Part shown: positions 36,641-49,150 of the stretch, piece by piece
Layout of the letters: each line of letters begins with the position of its first letter
How positions within the stretch are numbered: position 1 is the first letter of the stretch
Assembly: GCF_037975245.1 (NCBI RefSeq)
Contig: NC_092577.1
Coordinates: 34,236,898-34,300,897, forward strand
Reading direction: 5' to 3'
DNA length: 64,000 bases
Source: Apostichopus japonicus
Taxonomy: Eukaryota > Echinodermata > Holothuroidea > Aspidochirotida > Stichopodidae
Translations under genes and position numbers: made by a program
Notes under the pieces: model-generated
Seen by the model: the letters and a program-made list of their open reading frames with translations, nothing else
What the model was told of the DNA's origin: nothing
Database searches by the model: none

Positions 36641-36886
36641 TTGGTGAGCGCAACTGATTTAATATCATTATCTATCCTGAGATGGGGCATTTCACTGGGT
36701 TGGAACTTCTCGCGCTACTTCCGACTGCAGGGACGCGACGACGTAGGCACATGTTGTGCCTTCGTTGGTGATATTTCAGAGGAAAAAAACTCTCATTTAG
36801 ACACAGGACAGAGTTATAACTGTTCGAAATTTGTGACAGGTTATCTGCCAGGAAAACATATTGCGTCCTTCGAAGGCTTCAGGTAA
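36641..36886 (+). other. Open frame of 81 codons, unknown
   Basis: This is a GC-richer segment beside truncated repeat R1, with a frame containing RDDVGTCCAFVGDISEE and a terminal PGKHIASFEGFR. No family is recognised and it has a non-ATG start. It could be a promoter-proximal or UTR segment upstream of gene 2, since a donor-like site follows at 37219. Evidence is weak. Confidence 0.2.
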
Positions 36887-37139
36887 ATGAATCGCGGATT
36901 TACAATCTAATTCATGCCTTAGGCTAGTGCACAACATTAGGAACTACCAGTACTGCTGCTAGTACTAGTCTAGGCCTAATATCGTAGTAAAATTACAGTG
37001 TTCTATCGCCAGAGCAACCTTCGTAAAAGTAACGTTAAAACAACTTCAAAAAGCTAAGGAGTACCTATGGAGTAGACATAGATCTAACAAATAGCCTAGG
37101 CTAGGCCTATGTAAAGTCATGATAGATCTTTTTTAGGTG

Positions 37140-37218
37140 GGCATAGGACTAGGCGTTTGTTCTCTCGAAGGTTTCCGCTAAAGTTTTACGTCGTCTAATA
37201 ATAGGCCTACCCTAATAG
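37140..37218 (+). other. Possible 5' untranslated exon of gene 2 with donor at 37219
   Basis: The segment ends 'cctaatag' followed by the strong donor 'gtgagtaa'. The only similar site in the window is at 63309/63310, 'acctaatag|gtgagtaa', beyond gene 2, where another gene copy could start. The following intron-like DNA is shared too: the stretch from about 37255 resembles about 49440-49510. Splicing to the acceptor at 46600 would give gene 2 a leader. This is inference. Confidence 0.3.
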
Positions 37219-38324
37219 GTGAGTAATATCGAAAAAGAAAGTGTTGACAGTACACACTGTGCAAAACTGACAAATTGTGACGTGTACGTGTAGCTCTGTA
37301 ACTGTTTAATCATAATATAAAAACAGAGACAGCAAAACTGTTGCAAGGTTTTCAGGACCCAGTTATTTAACATTATATGAAAGCAAAACGTCCATTTATG
37401 CGTCTGAAATAAACACGGAGTGTTTCAACAGACTCTGGAATAAATACATAGACCTTCTTATTGAGTTATTACTTTTTTGCAGAAAGAAACATCAATTCCA
37501 TTATATCAAAGTTCTCACAAAGTCTCGGTATCGCTTCTATCCGCTAGGTGGAGCTTATTCACCATTATGTGGAAGCAAAACGATGAAGTTAACAAGATTC
37601 CCATTACAGAAATTTTCATGCTAAAAATAGTCAATGCTGGTTTCCACATTTCCGGTGATTTGATTGGCTAATAGTTCTTACCGTTGTCTGCAAACATTCT
37701 TGCGTCTAGAGTGCTCAATGAACACAAAGGATGTTGTTAGTTTTAACCCCGAGAAACACCCTAAATATCCATAATTGTGGCTGAAAATAATATATAGAAT
37801 ACATAACATAATCTGAAATAAATAAACTGGCCTATAAGAGTCGTAAAATATGGCTATTTGTTTGTAAAAACAATTCCTAACTTCGGTCGAAAATCGAATT
37901 TATAAAAATTCCACACTCAATCGCGTCACCGGGCTAGCTTGAAGGTGGACCGAGTTTTAACCTCAAAACCGTGACAACTTCATTTTCCATAAATGCGTCT
38001 GAAATAAATATCAAGTGTTTTCAACAGACTCTGGAATAAAAACTCAGTACTTCTTATCGAGTCATTACGTTTTTGTAGAAAGAAACATCAAAGAAGGATT
38101 CCATTATATCAAAGTCCACACGAAGCTTCCGTATCGCTTTTATCCACTAGGTGGAGCTTATTTAACATTATGTGAAAGCAAAACCATATATGTAGTTAAC
38201 AACATTCCCATTACAGAGATGTTTGTGCTAAAAATAGTCAATGGTGGTTTCCATATTGCCGGTGATTTGATTGGCTAATGGCCCTTACCATTGTCTGAAA
38301 TCAGACTGCGACTTTTGACCGTTA

Positions 38325-39455
38325 TTTCGCAATCATTAACACTTGGCAACAACGGTGAAATGCATTGTGGGAGCTTAGCCCATCACTATATTTCAGTACA
38401 CTGCAGCTTGGATATCGCTTAAAAATCCGTTTAAATACATATTCATAAAGCAGCAATCGAATTGCTTCAAGCAAAACTTTGAAGAAAAGAAGTTGAATAT
38501 TCATTAAATATCTGTTTGCGCCGATGTCGGACTCACGATGTGGATGAAATTTGGAAATTTCTTTGCTTTGGCTTGAAAAATAAAAATGAAACGTTAGTAA
38601 AAACCTTTCATCTTTCGAATTGCACATTTTCCGTTTTCAAGAAGGTACTACCTCCATCGTCCGGTCGATGGTATAAAACAAGTTAAACAATGATTTTGGG
38701 CTAAATTCGGAGTTGTTCCAGCATTCTGGGTTGAATTAAAGTGACATTTTTATCTCAATACATTACATGTATAGAGATATTGTAACAGTAAATGGGACTC
38801 TCTCTTCTCTTAAAAAAGTTTCAGCGTTTTCATACAAAGTTCTTTTTCTCTGGAATTTCCAGAGCAAGCAACTATCATATCTGCCAACAAAAGTTACTAT
38901 TTTTATTCGAGAATTCTATCTCATTCTATGACTTTTTCACCGATTTATGTCCAAATCGGGCTGAGACACACTGACACAGTTGTTGCACGCCTTTTTTGCA
39001 CACGCTCCGAAACTTGTGTTATTTCGCAATCATTAAACACTTGGCAAAAGCGGTGAATTGCATTGTGGGAGCTTAGCCCATCACTATAATTTAGTAAACT
39101 ACAGCTTGGATATCGTCTGAAAATCCGTTTTAATACATATGCATAAAGCAGCAATCGAATTGCTTCAAGCAAAACTTTGAAGAAAAGAAGTTGAATATTC
39201 ATTAAATATCTGTTTGCGACGATGTCGGACTCATAATGCGGATGAAATTCGGATATTTCTTTGCTTCGGCTTGAAAAATAAAAATGAAACGTGAGTAAAA
39301 ACCTTTCATCTTTCGAATTGCACATTTTCCGTTTTCAAGAAGGTACTACCTCCATCGTCCGGTCGATGGTATAAAACAAGTTAAACAATGATTTGATGCT
39401 AAGTTCGGAGTTGTTCCAGCATTCTGGGTTGAATTAAAGTGACATTTTTAAGTGC
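38325..39455. repeat. Direct duplication of about 430 bp (38325-38750 and 39018-39455)
   Basis: Both copies run from 'gcaatcatt..acacttggca' through 'ttcaagcaaaactttgaaga' and 'atcgtccggtcgatggtata' to 'gggttgaattaaagtgacat', with few differences. The 270 bp between them holds no gene. Minus-strand frames of about 100 codons are shared simply because the DNA is duplicated. Confidence 0.9.
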
Positions 39456-41500
39456 TCTTGTTCGCCGGCATCAACGTATCATATCGTGGTTAATTGTATA
39501 TGTACATGTAATGCACATTACCATAGTGTGTAACCTAGGGTTATAGTTTTAAGTATTCTATAGTGCAGTTTATTCATATTACGGGACCGTGTGTTTATGA
39601 AATATGATGTAAGCTTTCAAGATATTGTTTACAAATACAATGTCGTTGCCTTGAATTTTGGAGGACTTAAGCAGTTCAAAGTAGGGTAGTGCGAGTACAA
39701 CTACACAACACTAAGCCTATGCTGGTATTATTAGTTTTCTACTGACTTCTGCCACTGGTGGTTGTCAGCACTGGCAATACCTTCATGCCCAGTACATATA
39801 ATAGTTCTTGAAAATTAAATAAGCTTATATTAAAAAAAGTATGGCCTTGGTCGGCTCTGGTTAGTACTAAGTAGTTTAACCCTTGTGTGATTTTATCCGG
39901 TGTACCTAGATACATAGGCCCACCTGCTAATTCTGGATAAAGTCACTGTAGGCTACCTTACATTACAGGTTGGTCGAGTCAGTGACAAGTGAACATTGGT
40001 TCTCTACGTTGTCCAAAGGATCAGGCAAAGGATAAGTCTGCACTGTTAATGCAGTTAATTTTTTTTTTTTTGGGGGGGGGTTGGTTGTGCATGTGCCTAT
40101 TTCACTTTGTTTCGAAGTTCTACACCCTGTAATGCTGTATGTTTCTGTTATTCAGAGAGAAAATGCATTTACAAGTTCCACTACAATGTGTTATGTAAAA
40201 TGGGCTTGTTGCATTTAAAAGCAATGTGAAGTCATTCGTCATGTGACTTTATACATTGTCTCCTATTATCCAACGTTCTGTTAACATTTATTTTTTGTTT
40301 TCTTTCATTTTCAGGACTCTTTCTTGGGATATAGTAACTTTTTGGACTTCTTAATTGAATTCAGTACTTTTCAGGCCATTCCATTCATTGCCTTGATTAA
40401 ATAAACTTTGATAAACCTTGAAAAAAACACATTCCTGGTTTATTCTTTTGTTCTAAATCGCACATTCATATTCACCAGTGTGAAGAAAAATTAACAAGAA
40501 GTTCCAACATAAGATGTACATTTCACATATCCAAAAATACTTTTTCAATTCATCACGAAGATAAGCTGATTGATGTCTAGGAACCTGATACATCATAAAC
40601 TATATGACCAAAACGTCCAACAGAGACTGACCCAAGATGAAGGATACCACATAAAAAACAAGTTCTTAAATATTCTATGACATTACTAAACCTTACAACG
40701 CCGTTCTCTCGACAAACAGGCAATGAGCGCTAAAGGCAACACTCGCAGGATGAAGTGTAACCTGCAGAGACTATTCGTGGCAAAGTAGCGTAAATGCAAG
40801 TTCTCTATTTGTTGTACCATGATTGATATTGATAATTGTAGAGACAGAGCAAAGATATGAAATTAGGAATCGAAATGAGAACTTCCAGTATTGAGATACT
40901 GCGTCATTGATGCTCTTGTTAAGGACCGTTGCTCTTGATCACCTGCATCAACGTATCCTGTCGTGGTTAATTGCATATGTACATGGTCGGCTCTGGTTAG
41001 TACTAAGTAGTTTTGCCATTGTGTGATTTTATCCGGTGTACTTAGATACATAGGCCCACCTGCTAATTCTGGATCAAGTCACTGTCGGCTACATTACATG
41101 TTGGTCGAGTCAGTGACAAGTCAACATTGGTTCTCTACTTTGTCCAAAGGAAAAGGCAAAGGATAAGTCTGCACTGAATTTTCTTACAGTGTTGGCAATG
41201 CCTTTTGGTAGTATTCTTTTGTGTGTGAATTCTTATTACAGTTAATATTTTTTGGTTGTGCATGTGCCTATTTCACTTTGTTTCGAAGTTCTTCACCCTG
41301 TACTGTTGTATGTTTCTGTCATTTTCAGAGAGAAAATGCTTTTCACAAGTTCCACTACAATGTGCTATGTAATATGGGCTTGTTGCAAGCTTGTTGAAGT
41401 CATTCGCCATGTGACTTTATATATTGTCTCCTATTATCTAACGTTCTGTTAACATTTATTTTTGTTTTCTTTCATTTTCAGGACTCTCTCTGCATCTGTG
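39456..41500. repeat. Direct duplication of about 500 bp (39840-40320 and 40984-41485)
   Basis: 'ggtcggctctggttagtact' occurs at about 39848 and 40986. The order then matches through 'acataggcccacctgctaat', 'gcaaaggataagtctgcact', 'tgcctatttcactttgtttc' and 'tgtctcctattat' to 'ttcattttcaggactct'. Each copy ends at a splice-acceptor-like 'tttctttcattttcag', but no coding exon can be identified after it. Confidence 0.85.
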
Positions 41501-43790
41501 GGTAGGATTCTCCTATGTGGGCACTTGGGATATAGAAAATGCATCAACATTTGAGAAAATTGTAGCTTGCCATTACTTCAAGTTGCTTCTGTTTGTTTTT
41601 ACAATATTCACAGTTTCAACAAATATGGAAAGACTAGTGTAAAATAAAAACCCAACCATATTATCTTCATTGTCATACATCATGTGGCAAATATTGATGT
41701 TATTGCATGTTGTTGTTTTTGTAGGTCCAGGTTGAAATAATGTTGCGGTGGAATGGAATGTCATTTGTGCATCTTTTGTTCCTTACAGAAAGTACAGGAT
41801 CCTAAGCATTTAATTAGGCTCAAGTTGATGTTTGTGTTTATGCATATGCGACACCTACCTTTGATAATTCACTATATAGACACAATCTAATGGGTATAAG
41901 TGACCTGTTGTTCTTGTTGCTTGGTCACAGGGTCAAACATGACAAATTTCAAATAATGACAAGTCCCATTGTACTTGAACTTGGTGTGATGTTGTTTGGT
42001 GATAATATGTACATGTTATAGGGAGTAAATAACCCTATTGTGTTTGGTAATCATCATGAATACTGATGAGGTAACAATTTCAAAGTTAATGATTCAAAAA
42101 TATAGTAAGTCCCAACAATTGGTCTAACTGCATTGAGACATTGCAGTTGTTGGCTGATGACAGGTAAATGATAATGTTTGGTATATTGATTATGTATATT
42201 AATGAGGTGATGTGGCTTAATACTAATTTGCAAAACTAAGATTGGGTGGCTCATTAACCCTATACAGTAATATGGGATGTGTTCACCAAGGTATGATAGA
42301 TATTTTAATTCAAGCTTGTTTCAACAGACTACTAATCAAGTCATTTCCAGTCAAGAGTGTAAAGTAATGTGTAAGTTCACATACAACTTCTTCCAAGTCA
42401 TATCAATTTGCTAGTCATTGCAAAAAGTAAGTCGAGGATTTGTGAAAGTTTTGCTATCGCACAGGTTGTTACACTGTTACTTCACCCCGAATTTTCTCGT
42501 TACATATTTGCTGACACCTCATAAACCTCTTAATGTTCTTGCTAAGAACAGAAGTACAATGCTTAAGTCAGTTTTGTCAATCTCACTCACATTAACTTAC
42601 CAAACAATTATTTTTTCATGAATGTTTGTTCATTGAGCATGAAAATTGCCTTTGCTTCGGATATACCAAAACAGTTCATTGAAGACATAGACATCCAATC
42701 CTTTCAATTAAAATTTCATTTCACCTTTTAACTTACATTTATGGAAAAGCGTCTTTATACTGAATCTGTCACGTTGCTTTAAGGTGTTTCGAATGATTTT
42801 TAGCGGTAGTCAGTATAGGCCCCAATTTATAGCACGCTATAATTGCTAGAAGTATTAAAAAAGTACTTTCCTTGAGGTTTTTACCCTCCAAATTGTTCTC
42901 AGACATTTTGAGGAACACACAGGGTGACTGAATGTCCCAGTGAGGAAAATTCCCTCTAAGGTTGTAATTCAAACAGGTTAAGAATTTTGACCAAAGGTGA
43001 CCATACTTGAATATCTAGCATATTTGTGGCAAATACAGCATATCTCTAATGGTATCATGTATTTTTATGTTTTTCATATAAATTTAAAATTGAGGTTCCT
43101 TATGAGCAATTTACAGTATAGTGTGTTCATATATTAGATGAACAGCTTAGTACAAACTACGAAGTATTGCGTAACTTCTTCTCTAATTTATGACAGAAGT
43201 AACTCTTTTAATGTTTCTTTTTACATTTTTTTAAGGCAATCAGTCTATCAGGTAAAAGCCATTTTCCTCCAATAAAAGAGAAATTCCTTTACAATTGGTT
43301 TTCTATTTGATTCTTTGTTTGTCAAAGGTGTCAGAAATTGGATATTGTACCTCATACCACATGTCCATAAGACTACTAATATTTACAGCTACTTAAAGAC
43401 AAACATGCTATTCTGCTCCTCTGTACCTTTAAATGTAGTCTCTTGCAAGAAATTTATTACAGATATGCAGTTGCACATACTTATCCATCTTTATGAAGTT
43501 ATGCAACAAGCGGATACCTCCTGTAGGGGGGGGTGGGGGTTGTTCCTATCACTATACCTTGACTTCACCTCTCATGGGATGCTAAGGAATAAGCAGTGCA
43601 ATGTTACTATAATAAGGCTAAGCACATGCAGAGAAATTAATTCGCGATAGTAACCACACCCCCACTCTTTGAATTGCGTGCTCAAATTTGCATAAGGAGT
43701 GTGATGTAGTATGCTAAGCACATCACTTGTCTGAGATCCCCCATCACCTCCCCCAGCACACCATCGTTGAAACGTGCTTACGCGTATCCC
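41500..43790. other. Intergenic, no recognised gene
   Basis: AT-rich DNA with short frames lacking motifs. No repeats beyond simple runs. Confidence 0.35.
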
Positions 43791-43804
43791 TACGAACCGT
43801 GGAA

Positions 43805-44190
43805 ACGTGTTGAATGTAGAGCTGGATATGTTGCTAACTTCGTTACAAATTCAGCGATAGTTGTCTAAAATCACTCGGTGCCGTGTGGACTGAATTTTGA
43901 CGGGTTGTTTTCTATCAAACTGAAATTTGACGAATCTTTTCATTTGTGGTATGGATTTATCCAAGCAAAAACCCAAATAAACCTTTTACATCCGCTAAAA
44001 TCGATAAAGTATGTACACTGGCGTCTGCGTTTTTGCATTCAAGCTCACACGCTGTGTTAAATGTAGAGCAGAATATTGATGCTAACTTGTTAAAATTTCA
44101 AAGATGGCGGTCCAACATCACCCGCGAACGTCGGAGACATGTGAAATGAATTGTGATCGGCCGTTTTGAAGCAGACTGTGGTAATTGACG
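43805..44190. repeat. Diverged two-copy tandem repeat of about 245 bp
   Basis: 'gtgttgaatgtagagctgga' near 43809 aligns with 'gtgttaaatgtagagcagaa' near 44053. The downstream words 'actgaattttgacgggttgt' and 'aatgaattgtgatcggccgt' also correspond. No gene is supported. Confidence 0.55.
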
Positions 44191-44570
44191 GATGTGTCTG
44201 TGTGTAATGAAATTATCTAACTGTTTGTGAACATTTGGCGTTTGTACCGGTGTTTTAAGTCTTTTTTGAGTCGGTTTCACGATCGGTCGCTTCGGCTTTT
44301 GCAGCCGTGACCTAAATATCACCTGTAATTTAGCGGTTTTCCTCTGAGTCATTCTGTTCGAATTAATTGCTAGTGGTAAGTCAGAAACTTGTTCATCTTA
44401 GTTTTCAGGTTCAGTAGACATTTGAATGAGGTTTTAATGAAAACAACACACATTTATTTCTCGTGTCTCAGTGAACGATTACCGCCGAAATTCAAAATGC
44501 GTGACGTCACCAAGGCTTAATAAATTCCGGCGAACCCTGGGTCTGCTTCCCAACTGTACCATTGTCTGCA

Positions 44571-45110
44571 AACATTCTTGCGTCTTTCTAGTGCTCAATG
44601 AACACAAAGGATGTTGTTAGTTTTAACCCCGAGAAACACCCTAATTATCCATAAATGTGGCTGAAAATAGTATATAGAATACATAACATAATCGAAAATA
44701 AATAAACTGGTCTACTAGTGTCATAAAATATGGCTAATTTTTGTGTAAGAACAATTCTTAACTTCGGTCAAAAATCGAATTTATAAAAATTCCTCACTCA
44801 ATCGCGTTACTGGGCTACCTTAATGTGGACCGAATTTTAACCTCGAAAAAACATCCTAATGTCCATAAATGCTTCTGATATAAATACACCGTGCTTTCAA
44901 GAGACTCTATAATAAATACATAGTCCTTCTTATTGAGTCATTACAGTTTTGTCGAAAGAAACATCAACTCCTATATATTAAAGTCCACATGAAGCTTTTG
45001 TATCGCTTCTATCCGCTAGGTGGAGCTTTTTTTTAACATTATTTGGAAGCAAAACGATATATGTAGTTAACAACATTTCCATTACAGATTTCTTCATGCT
45101 GAATAGTTTC
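44571..45110. repeat. Additional copy of repeat family R1
   Basis: M1 at 44571, M3 at 44796 and M2 at about 44918 keep the same order and spacing as the copies at 36.1-38.3 kb. Confidence 0.8.
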
Positions 45111-46600
45111 CACTATGTGGTGTTTGACACTGTTAATAGTTAATCATGTTTGGTTGCGGGAATTCTCTGGTAGTGAAAAATGCTCTCTGCAATCATTTGC
45201 GATCATTGCCAACATAAACAAACATGCGGTGTGCATACATGCACAGTATAGCACTGCATACACGTTGTAATCCAGCTAGTTTGTCATACGTGCGTGCCTG
45301 ATGTGGTCGGAAGTCAGTGGACGTTTTAGTTCACCAGGGGTCATATTGTGATAACCATGTTTTAAACAATATTTTAATAGGACAGATGTCATATTTAGTA
45401 TGTTGATGTATCACATTTAGTACAAGAAGCCTGTTGTTGAGGTCAATGGTCATTTAGGGACAGCCTGTGTCATTGTGAATTTATTGTTTGTCACATCACT
45501 CTGCTTTCCACGGTATTACTAAGATCAAGTATGTTGTACACCTTCAAATTATTGCTGATAGTCGACGCTTTCTATAGTAGTCGATTAATCGTATAGCCCT
45601 TCTCGCGATTACTCGGTTACAGTTATGACGTCATCACTGTCACCTCTACAAAACCGTCAAAACAAATCTTTCTCAATGTTGCACTGTCTTTATTTGTTCT
45701 TTCGTGTCTTAACGCGTGATGTCTCAATCATGTTAAAACATCTACCAACCAAATAGTGTTAACAATTTTCAATGTACACTTTTCTTAAACACCAAAATAA
45801 AAAACTTTCGAATGAATCTACAAGGCTACTACAAGTACTAGCACCAAAAGCAAACGTGCAAACAATGAATAGATGTAACACCTTGTAGCGGTTTAATTGA
45901 TTGTTATGAAAGAGTTTTCTGTAGAATGACGTTCAACGTTCTAGGCTAGGCTCTATCCTAGCGAAAAAGCAGGCACATATTTTGCACATTGAAATTAAAC
46001 TACACCGCAATCGACACACTCGATCAGACTTCCGATAAACGTGAACCAGGCCAGTAATGAAGTAATTGTAATCATGTTTGAAATGACACTACTTTGGCAA
46101 ACGTAAAAGATTAATAAGTTCCGAATTTGCGATTATGCGCAATGATCAAACATTGCTAGGACTGAATGTTGTACTGTAGAACGAGCGTATTACTGACTAG
46201 CAATTTTAACACAGCACAGTGTAGCATTGTGAGAACCTGTACTTTTGCGATATTTGCTGACAAACTGCTTAAGTGTTGTTTTATATAGGTTAGGCTATTT
46301 TTCAAAAGCAGAATGTGTGCAGTGCTAAATTGTAGCGCGATTTGTCAAACTTCCAAAGTGTAATCGCAACTACGACTCTCAGCACTACTATACATAACGT
46401 CAGACTTATGAAGAAAACTTCTCATGCTACATCATCCAAACCACAATGCATTTTTGCATTCTGGTTTAAACACATAACTACAAGTCATGCAAGTTCATGT
46501 TTGTACTATATTTTTTAACGATTTTATTTTCAGAAAAGGGAGCTGGGCCGGGCCCCTGGATCCAAACGCTAGTAATTACTTCATTCGTTTCTCTTTACAG
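45111..46600. other. Region upstream of the first recognised exon of gene 2
   Basis: No coding region is seen. Just before the exon, about 46530-46580 ('tttattttcagaaaagggag', 'gggcccctggatcc') resembles the right end of the MITE-like element at 50102-50604, so transposon debris abuts the acceptor. Confidence 0.4.
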
Positions 46601-46734
46601 ATGTTCGTCCACTACTTTTAGGGAATCTGTTATTTCAAAGGAGACTCAAACGAGGATCGAAACGACCACAATGCAAGAAGACATGGAAGAAGACTGTAAT
46701 ACTCTATGTGTTGCCCAGAGTCTAAGCAGGGAAG
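46601..46734 (+). CDS. VLIG gene 2, linker exon A (probable translation start at 46671)
   Basis: A pyrimidine-rich tract and CAG (to 46600) precede the exon, and GTAAGT follows at 46735. The end is in phase 1 and joins the next exon cleanly. The frame reads CSSTTFRESVISKETQTRIE then TTTMQEDMEEDCNTLCVAQS. Exons at 50697 and 52339 are homologous, including intron sequence after the donor ('ggtaagttaaa...attaacaaa.ggagagaacgtg'). Unlike those, the upstream boundary does not fit phase 1, so the exon may begin with untranslated sequence and start at the ATG of MQEDMEED (46671, A at -3). An upstream in-frame ATG at 46497 is the alternative. The function of the linker is unknown. Confidence 0.6.
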
Positions 46735-47364
46735 GTAAGTTAAAGAATGAAGAGCAATTTGAACTTGTACGAATTAACAAACGGAGAGAACGTGCTTCAA
46801 TGTTTCTGTCAGAGACACATGCCCTAAGAGCCGCAATGCATAACAAAACTGCACAGATGGTGGTAGTGCTTGGTTTCGCATTGTAGCGTGCTGTAGTTGC
46901 ATCTTCAGCAAATCTATAATGAGGAACGATTTCAGTACACAGATAGGAATTAATTCTCCCTACTGTGAATTACATTATGAAATAGGAAGATAGGAATGTT
47001 TCTAAAGTTAATAAAAATTCTCGTCTTAAGAACAAATATTCTTCCTAAGCCTGCTCAAGATAGGTATACTCCTAACTTTTATGAAATAGAGCCCAGGTTA
47101 CCAAAATCTAGGTAGTGTTTATTGTTCATAGCCTGGACTCAGACTCGACTCGCACTCTGGATATCCTGGACTCGAACTTGTATTGAGTCAGCCTGCCTCT
47201 GAATCAGGCTTGGTTTGGACCCGGACTTGCTGGAATCTGACTTAGATTCAGATGCACTGGACTCTACTACAGTTCTGTTATATGTATGATATTCTTTTTG
47301 TTTCGATGAAAGGCTGCGGAACAATTATCTCTCATAATAGTTTAAATCTATGGTTTCATTTCAG

Positions 47365-47664
47365 TTACCGATGAACCACATGGCAACGAAATGACATTCG
47401 ACTATCTCGACATGATTGAACGTTTACAGCACTCTCTGGACATACCAACCATCAATACATTATGTGAATATTTCAATATGACTAGTTCTTTAGAGAGGAT
47501 CAGAGCTAACGACAAACCCCGACATCATTTCCTACTTGAGTGCCGTAGAAATTGTATCATCACTGGGAAGGACACAACAAAGCTACTGGAAGCTTTTAGA
47601 GAGAATGGTCTGTCAAACCTTCAAGGTATCATTGAGGACTACAATCACATTTCAAAATTCCCAG
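47365..47664 (+). CDS. VLIG gene 2, exon B: DED-like death-fold domain
   Basis: The exon lies between 'tttcatttcag' and 'gtaagt', is 300 nt long and is phase 1 at both ends. It encodes about 100 residues. The pattern MTFDYLDMIERLQHSLDIPT, then INTLCEYFN, then HFLLECRRNCIITGKDTTKL, then LEAFRENGLSNLQGIIEDY has the six-helix hydrophobic spacing of a death effector domain, including the final L-x-x-I-x-x-Y helix. Death-fold domains recruit caspases or adaptors by homotypic contact. CARD or DEATH are the alternatives. The call rests on pattern, not on a search. Confidence 0.6.
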
Positions 47665-48793
47665 GTAAGTTTAGTTTCTCCTTTCCTCTCAATTTATGCT
47701 TTGATTGATGCAGCCACAACCATTGTAATTATTGTACAACCTTAGATTCGTTGTTCTCGTCAATGGCTCTCAGTTCTCACTGATTGACAATTTGGTGTCA
47801 AGTTATCAATTCTCACAAACAGTTGTATTGTTCCGAATAGCATGCATAACATTTATAGTCACAACCTTTTCAGAAGGTATACAGAAGTCTGATATCCAGT
47901 TTTACTTTTAAGAACCCTGAAAAAGTATCATCATCCATTTTAAACTGGTAGTCAATGTTCTGTATTCAGAACTGTGACAACTAAAAACTAAACTGTTGCT
48001 CTTGTTGGATAAACGTTCATTACAAATTCGTTCATATCTTGTGACGTTATAGCTACAAATTATATCAATAACCCCAAAACAACATTTTGTTCATTGCACG
48101 CATATTAAAATGCATAAATAGCCAAAACAATGTGGGATATCGGACTCGGAGAGTTTACATTGAAAATAATGTTAAACGCCTATAGTTCTGTGATATGACC
48201 AAGTGGCAGACCGATATAGGTAGCAATGACTGTTTGAATGAAAGTTTCGAGCGTGAGGTCAGTGAAGTTCAAGTTTCATGCACTTTCGACTTACTGTAGG
48301 TAAAATGACAAAATGCCTCCAAAGTGATGACATTATGGTTTAAATATATGCAACTCATAGATTGTCCACATGTCTTTATTTAAATGTTGTAAGATAGAGA
48401 AAGAACCTTCAACATGGGATTTGTCAGTAACGATGACACGTGTTGATTTTATTTAATTTACAGTGTGTTGTTTGATAGTTGTGTGTAGTACGATACTCAT
48501 GATACATTACTCTTGTTTAACATGCGAAACAGTAGTGTTTTCTTTCGGTATAATGGAACATTTGAGATATTGAAATTATATTGAAAGTATGACTACATAC
48601 AACTTCATGCTTTTGTTTTTTATCATATATTCCTAGTTTGAAAGACTATTAAAATATGGCGTCATATACATATCGTTCAGATTGTAAATTCGTTCATATC
48701 TACAAGCAGCGATAGAGGGTTAGTTAAAACACTTACGAATTATATGATGAAAACCCGATATTATCTATTATAGGTTTTTATTGTTTTCTGCAG

Positions 48794-49150
48794 ATGTTCG
48801 TGTTACGGTTAATAACGACAACCCAACCAGTTTATTTTCCAGGTTTAAGACATTCATGCTCTCAAAGAAACGTGCCATTAAGTCTGTCTTCACACGGGAT
48901 AAGGGAATTCATTTCGTAGATTGTCAGGAGGGCAGTCTCGTTATCTGCTTGAAGGTATCTTATGTGGAAACACTAGACAAACTCAAAGAAGACATTGAGT
49001 CAGGGGAACTCCTTAGAAGATTAATGGCTATTTATGAAAGCGAGATAAGCGATACGGAAAGGAAAGACTTTCAATTAGAAAGTTCGTCTATGAAAATTTC
49101 ATACGATACTGAGGAATTTGAAAATGCCAAACAGCAGTTAACTACAAACA
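48794..49150 (+). CDS. VLIG gene 2, exon C: TRADD-N-like domain
   Basis: The exon runs from acceptor 'ttttctgcag' to donor 'gtaagt', is 357 nt long and is phase 1 at both ends. It encodes 119 residues. The core EGSLVICLKVSYVETLDKLK followed by EDIESGELLRRLMAIYESEI matches the 'GSL-hydrophobic strand, E-x-L-x-x-L, SG-x-L-x-x-L' signature of TRADD N-terminal-like domains, which accompany death-fold domains and NTPases in invertebrate immune proteins. Ahead of it is a basic segment (LSKKRAIKSVFTRDKG). The family call is tentative, but the exon structure and codon content are clear. Confidence 0.55.

Larger units (their letters stand above)
35520..38285. repeat. Dispersed composite repeat family R1, four head-to-tail copies
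   Basis: Three modules recur in fixed order. M1 is 'gtctgcaaacattcttgcgt' (36146, 37686). M3 is 'ctcaatcgcgtta..gggcta' (36373, 37915, partly 35525). M2 is 'attccattatatcaaagt' leading to 'taggtggagctta' (about 35900, 36496, 37448, 38046). M1 to M3 is about 227 bp in each full copy. Small frames over M2 (FHYIKVH.KLPYRFYP) look alike between copies but are broken by shifts, so this is repeat DNA rather than a gene. Another copy is at 44571-45110. Confidence 0.8.

Noticed and set aside
35911-38278. Similar small proteins (FHYIKVH.KLPYRFYP) as a gene family
   Set aside because: They are module M2 of repeat R1; other copies carry frameshifts and stops.
38322-39325. Minus-strand paired frames of 101 and 126 codons as duplicated genes
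   Set aside because: They are explained by a direct DNA duplication, with no recognisable domain or start context.
46497-46600. N-terminal hydrophobic leader from the ATG at 46497
   Set aside because: The stretch is homologous to the end of a transposon-like repeat (as at 50520-50600) and lies before a good splice acceptor; kept only as an alternative start.
47139-47324. Minus-strand Ser-rich frame in the intron of gene 2
   Set aside because: It arises from a degenerate 'ggactcgaacttg'-type simple repeat inside the intron.
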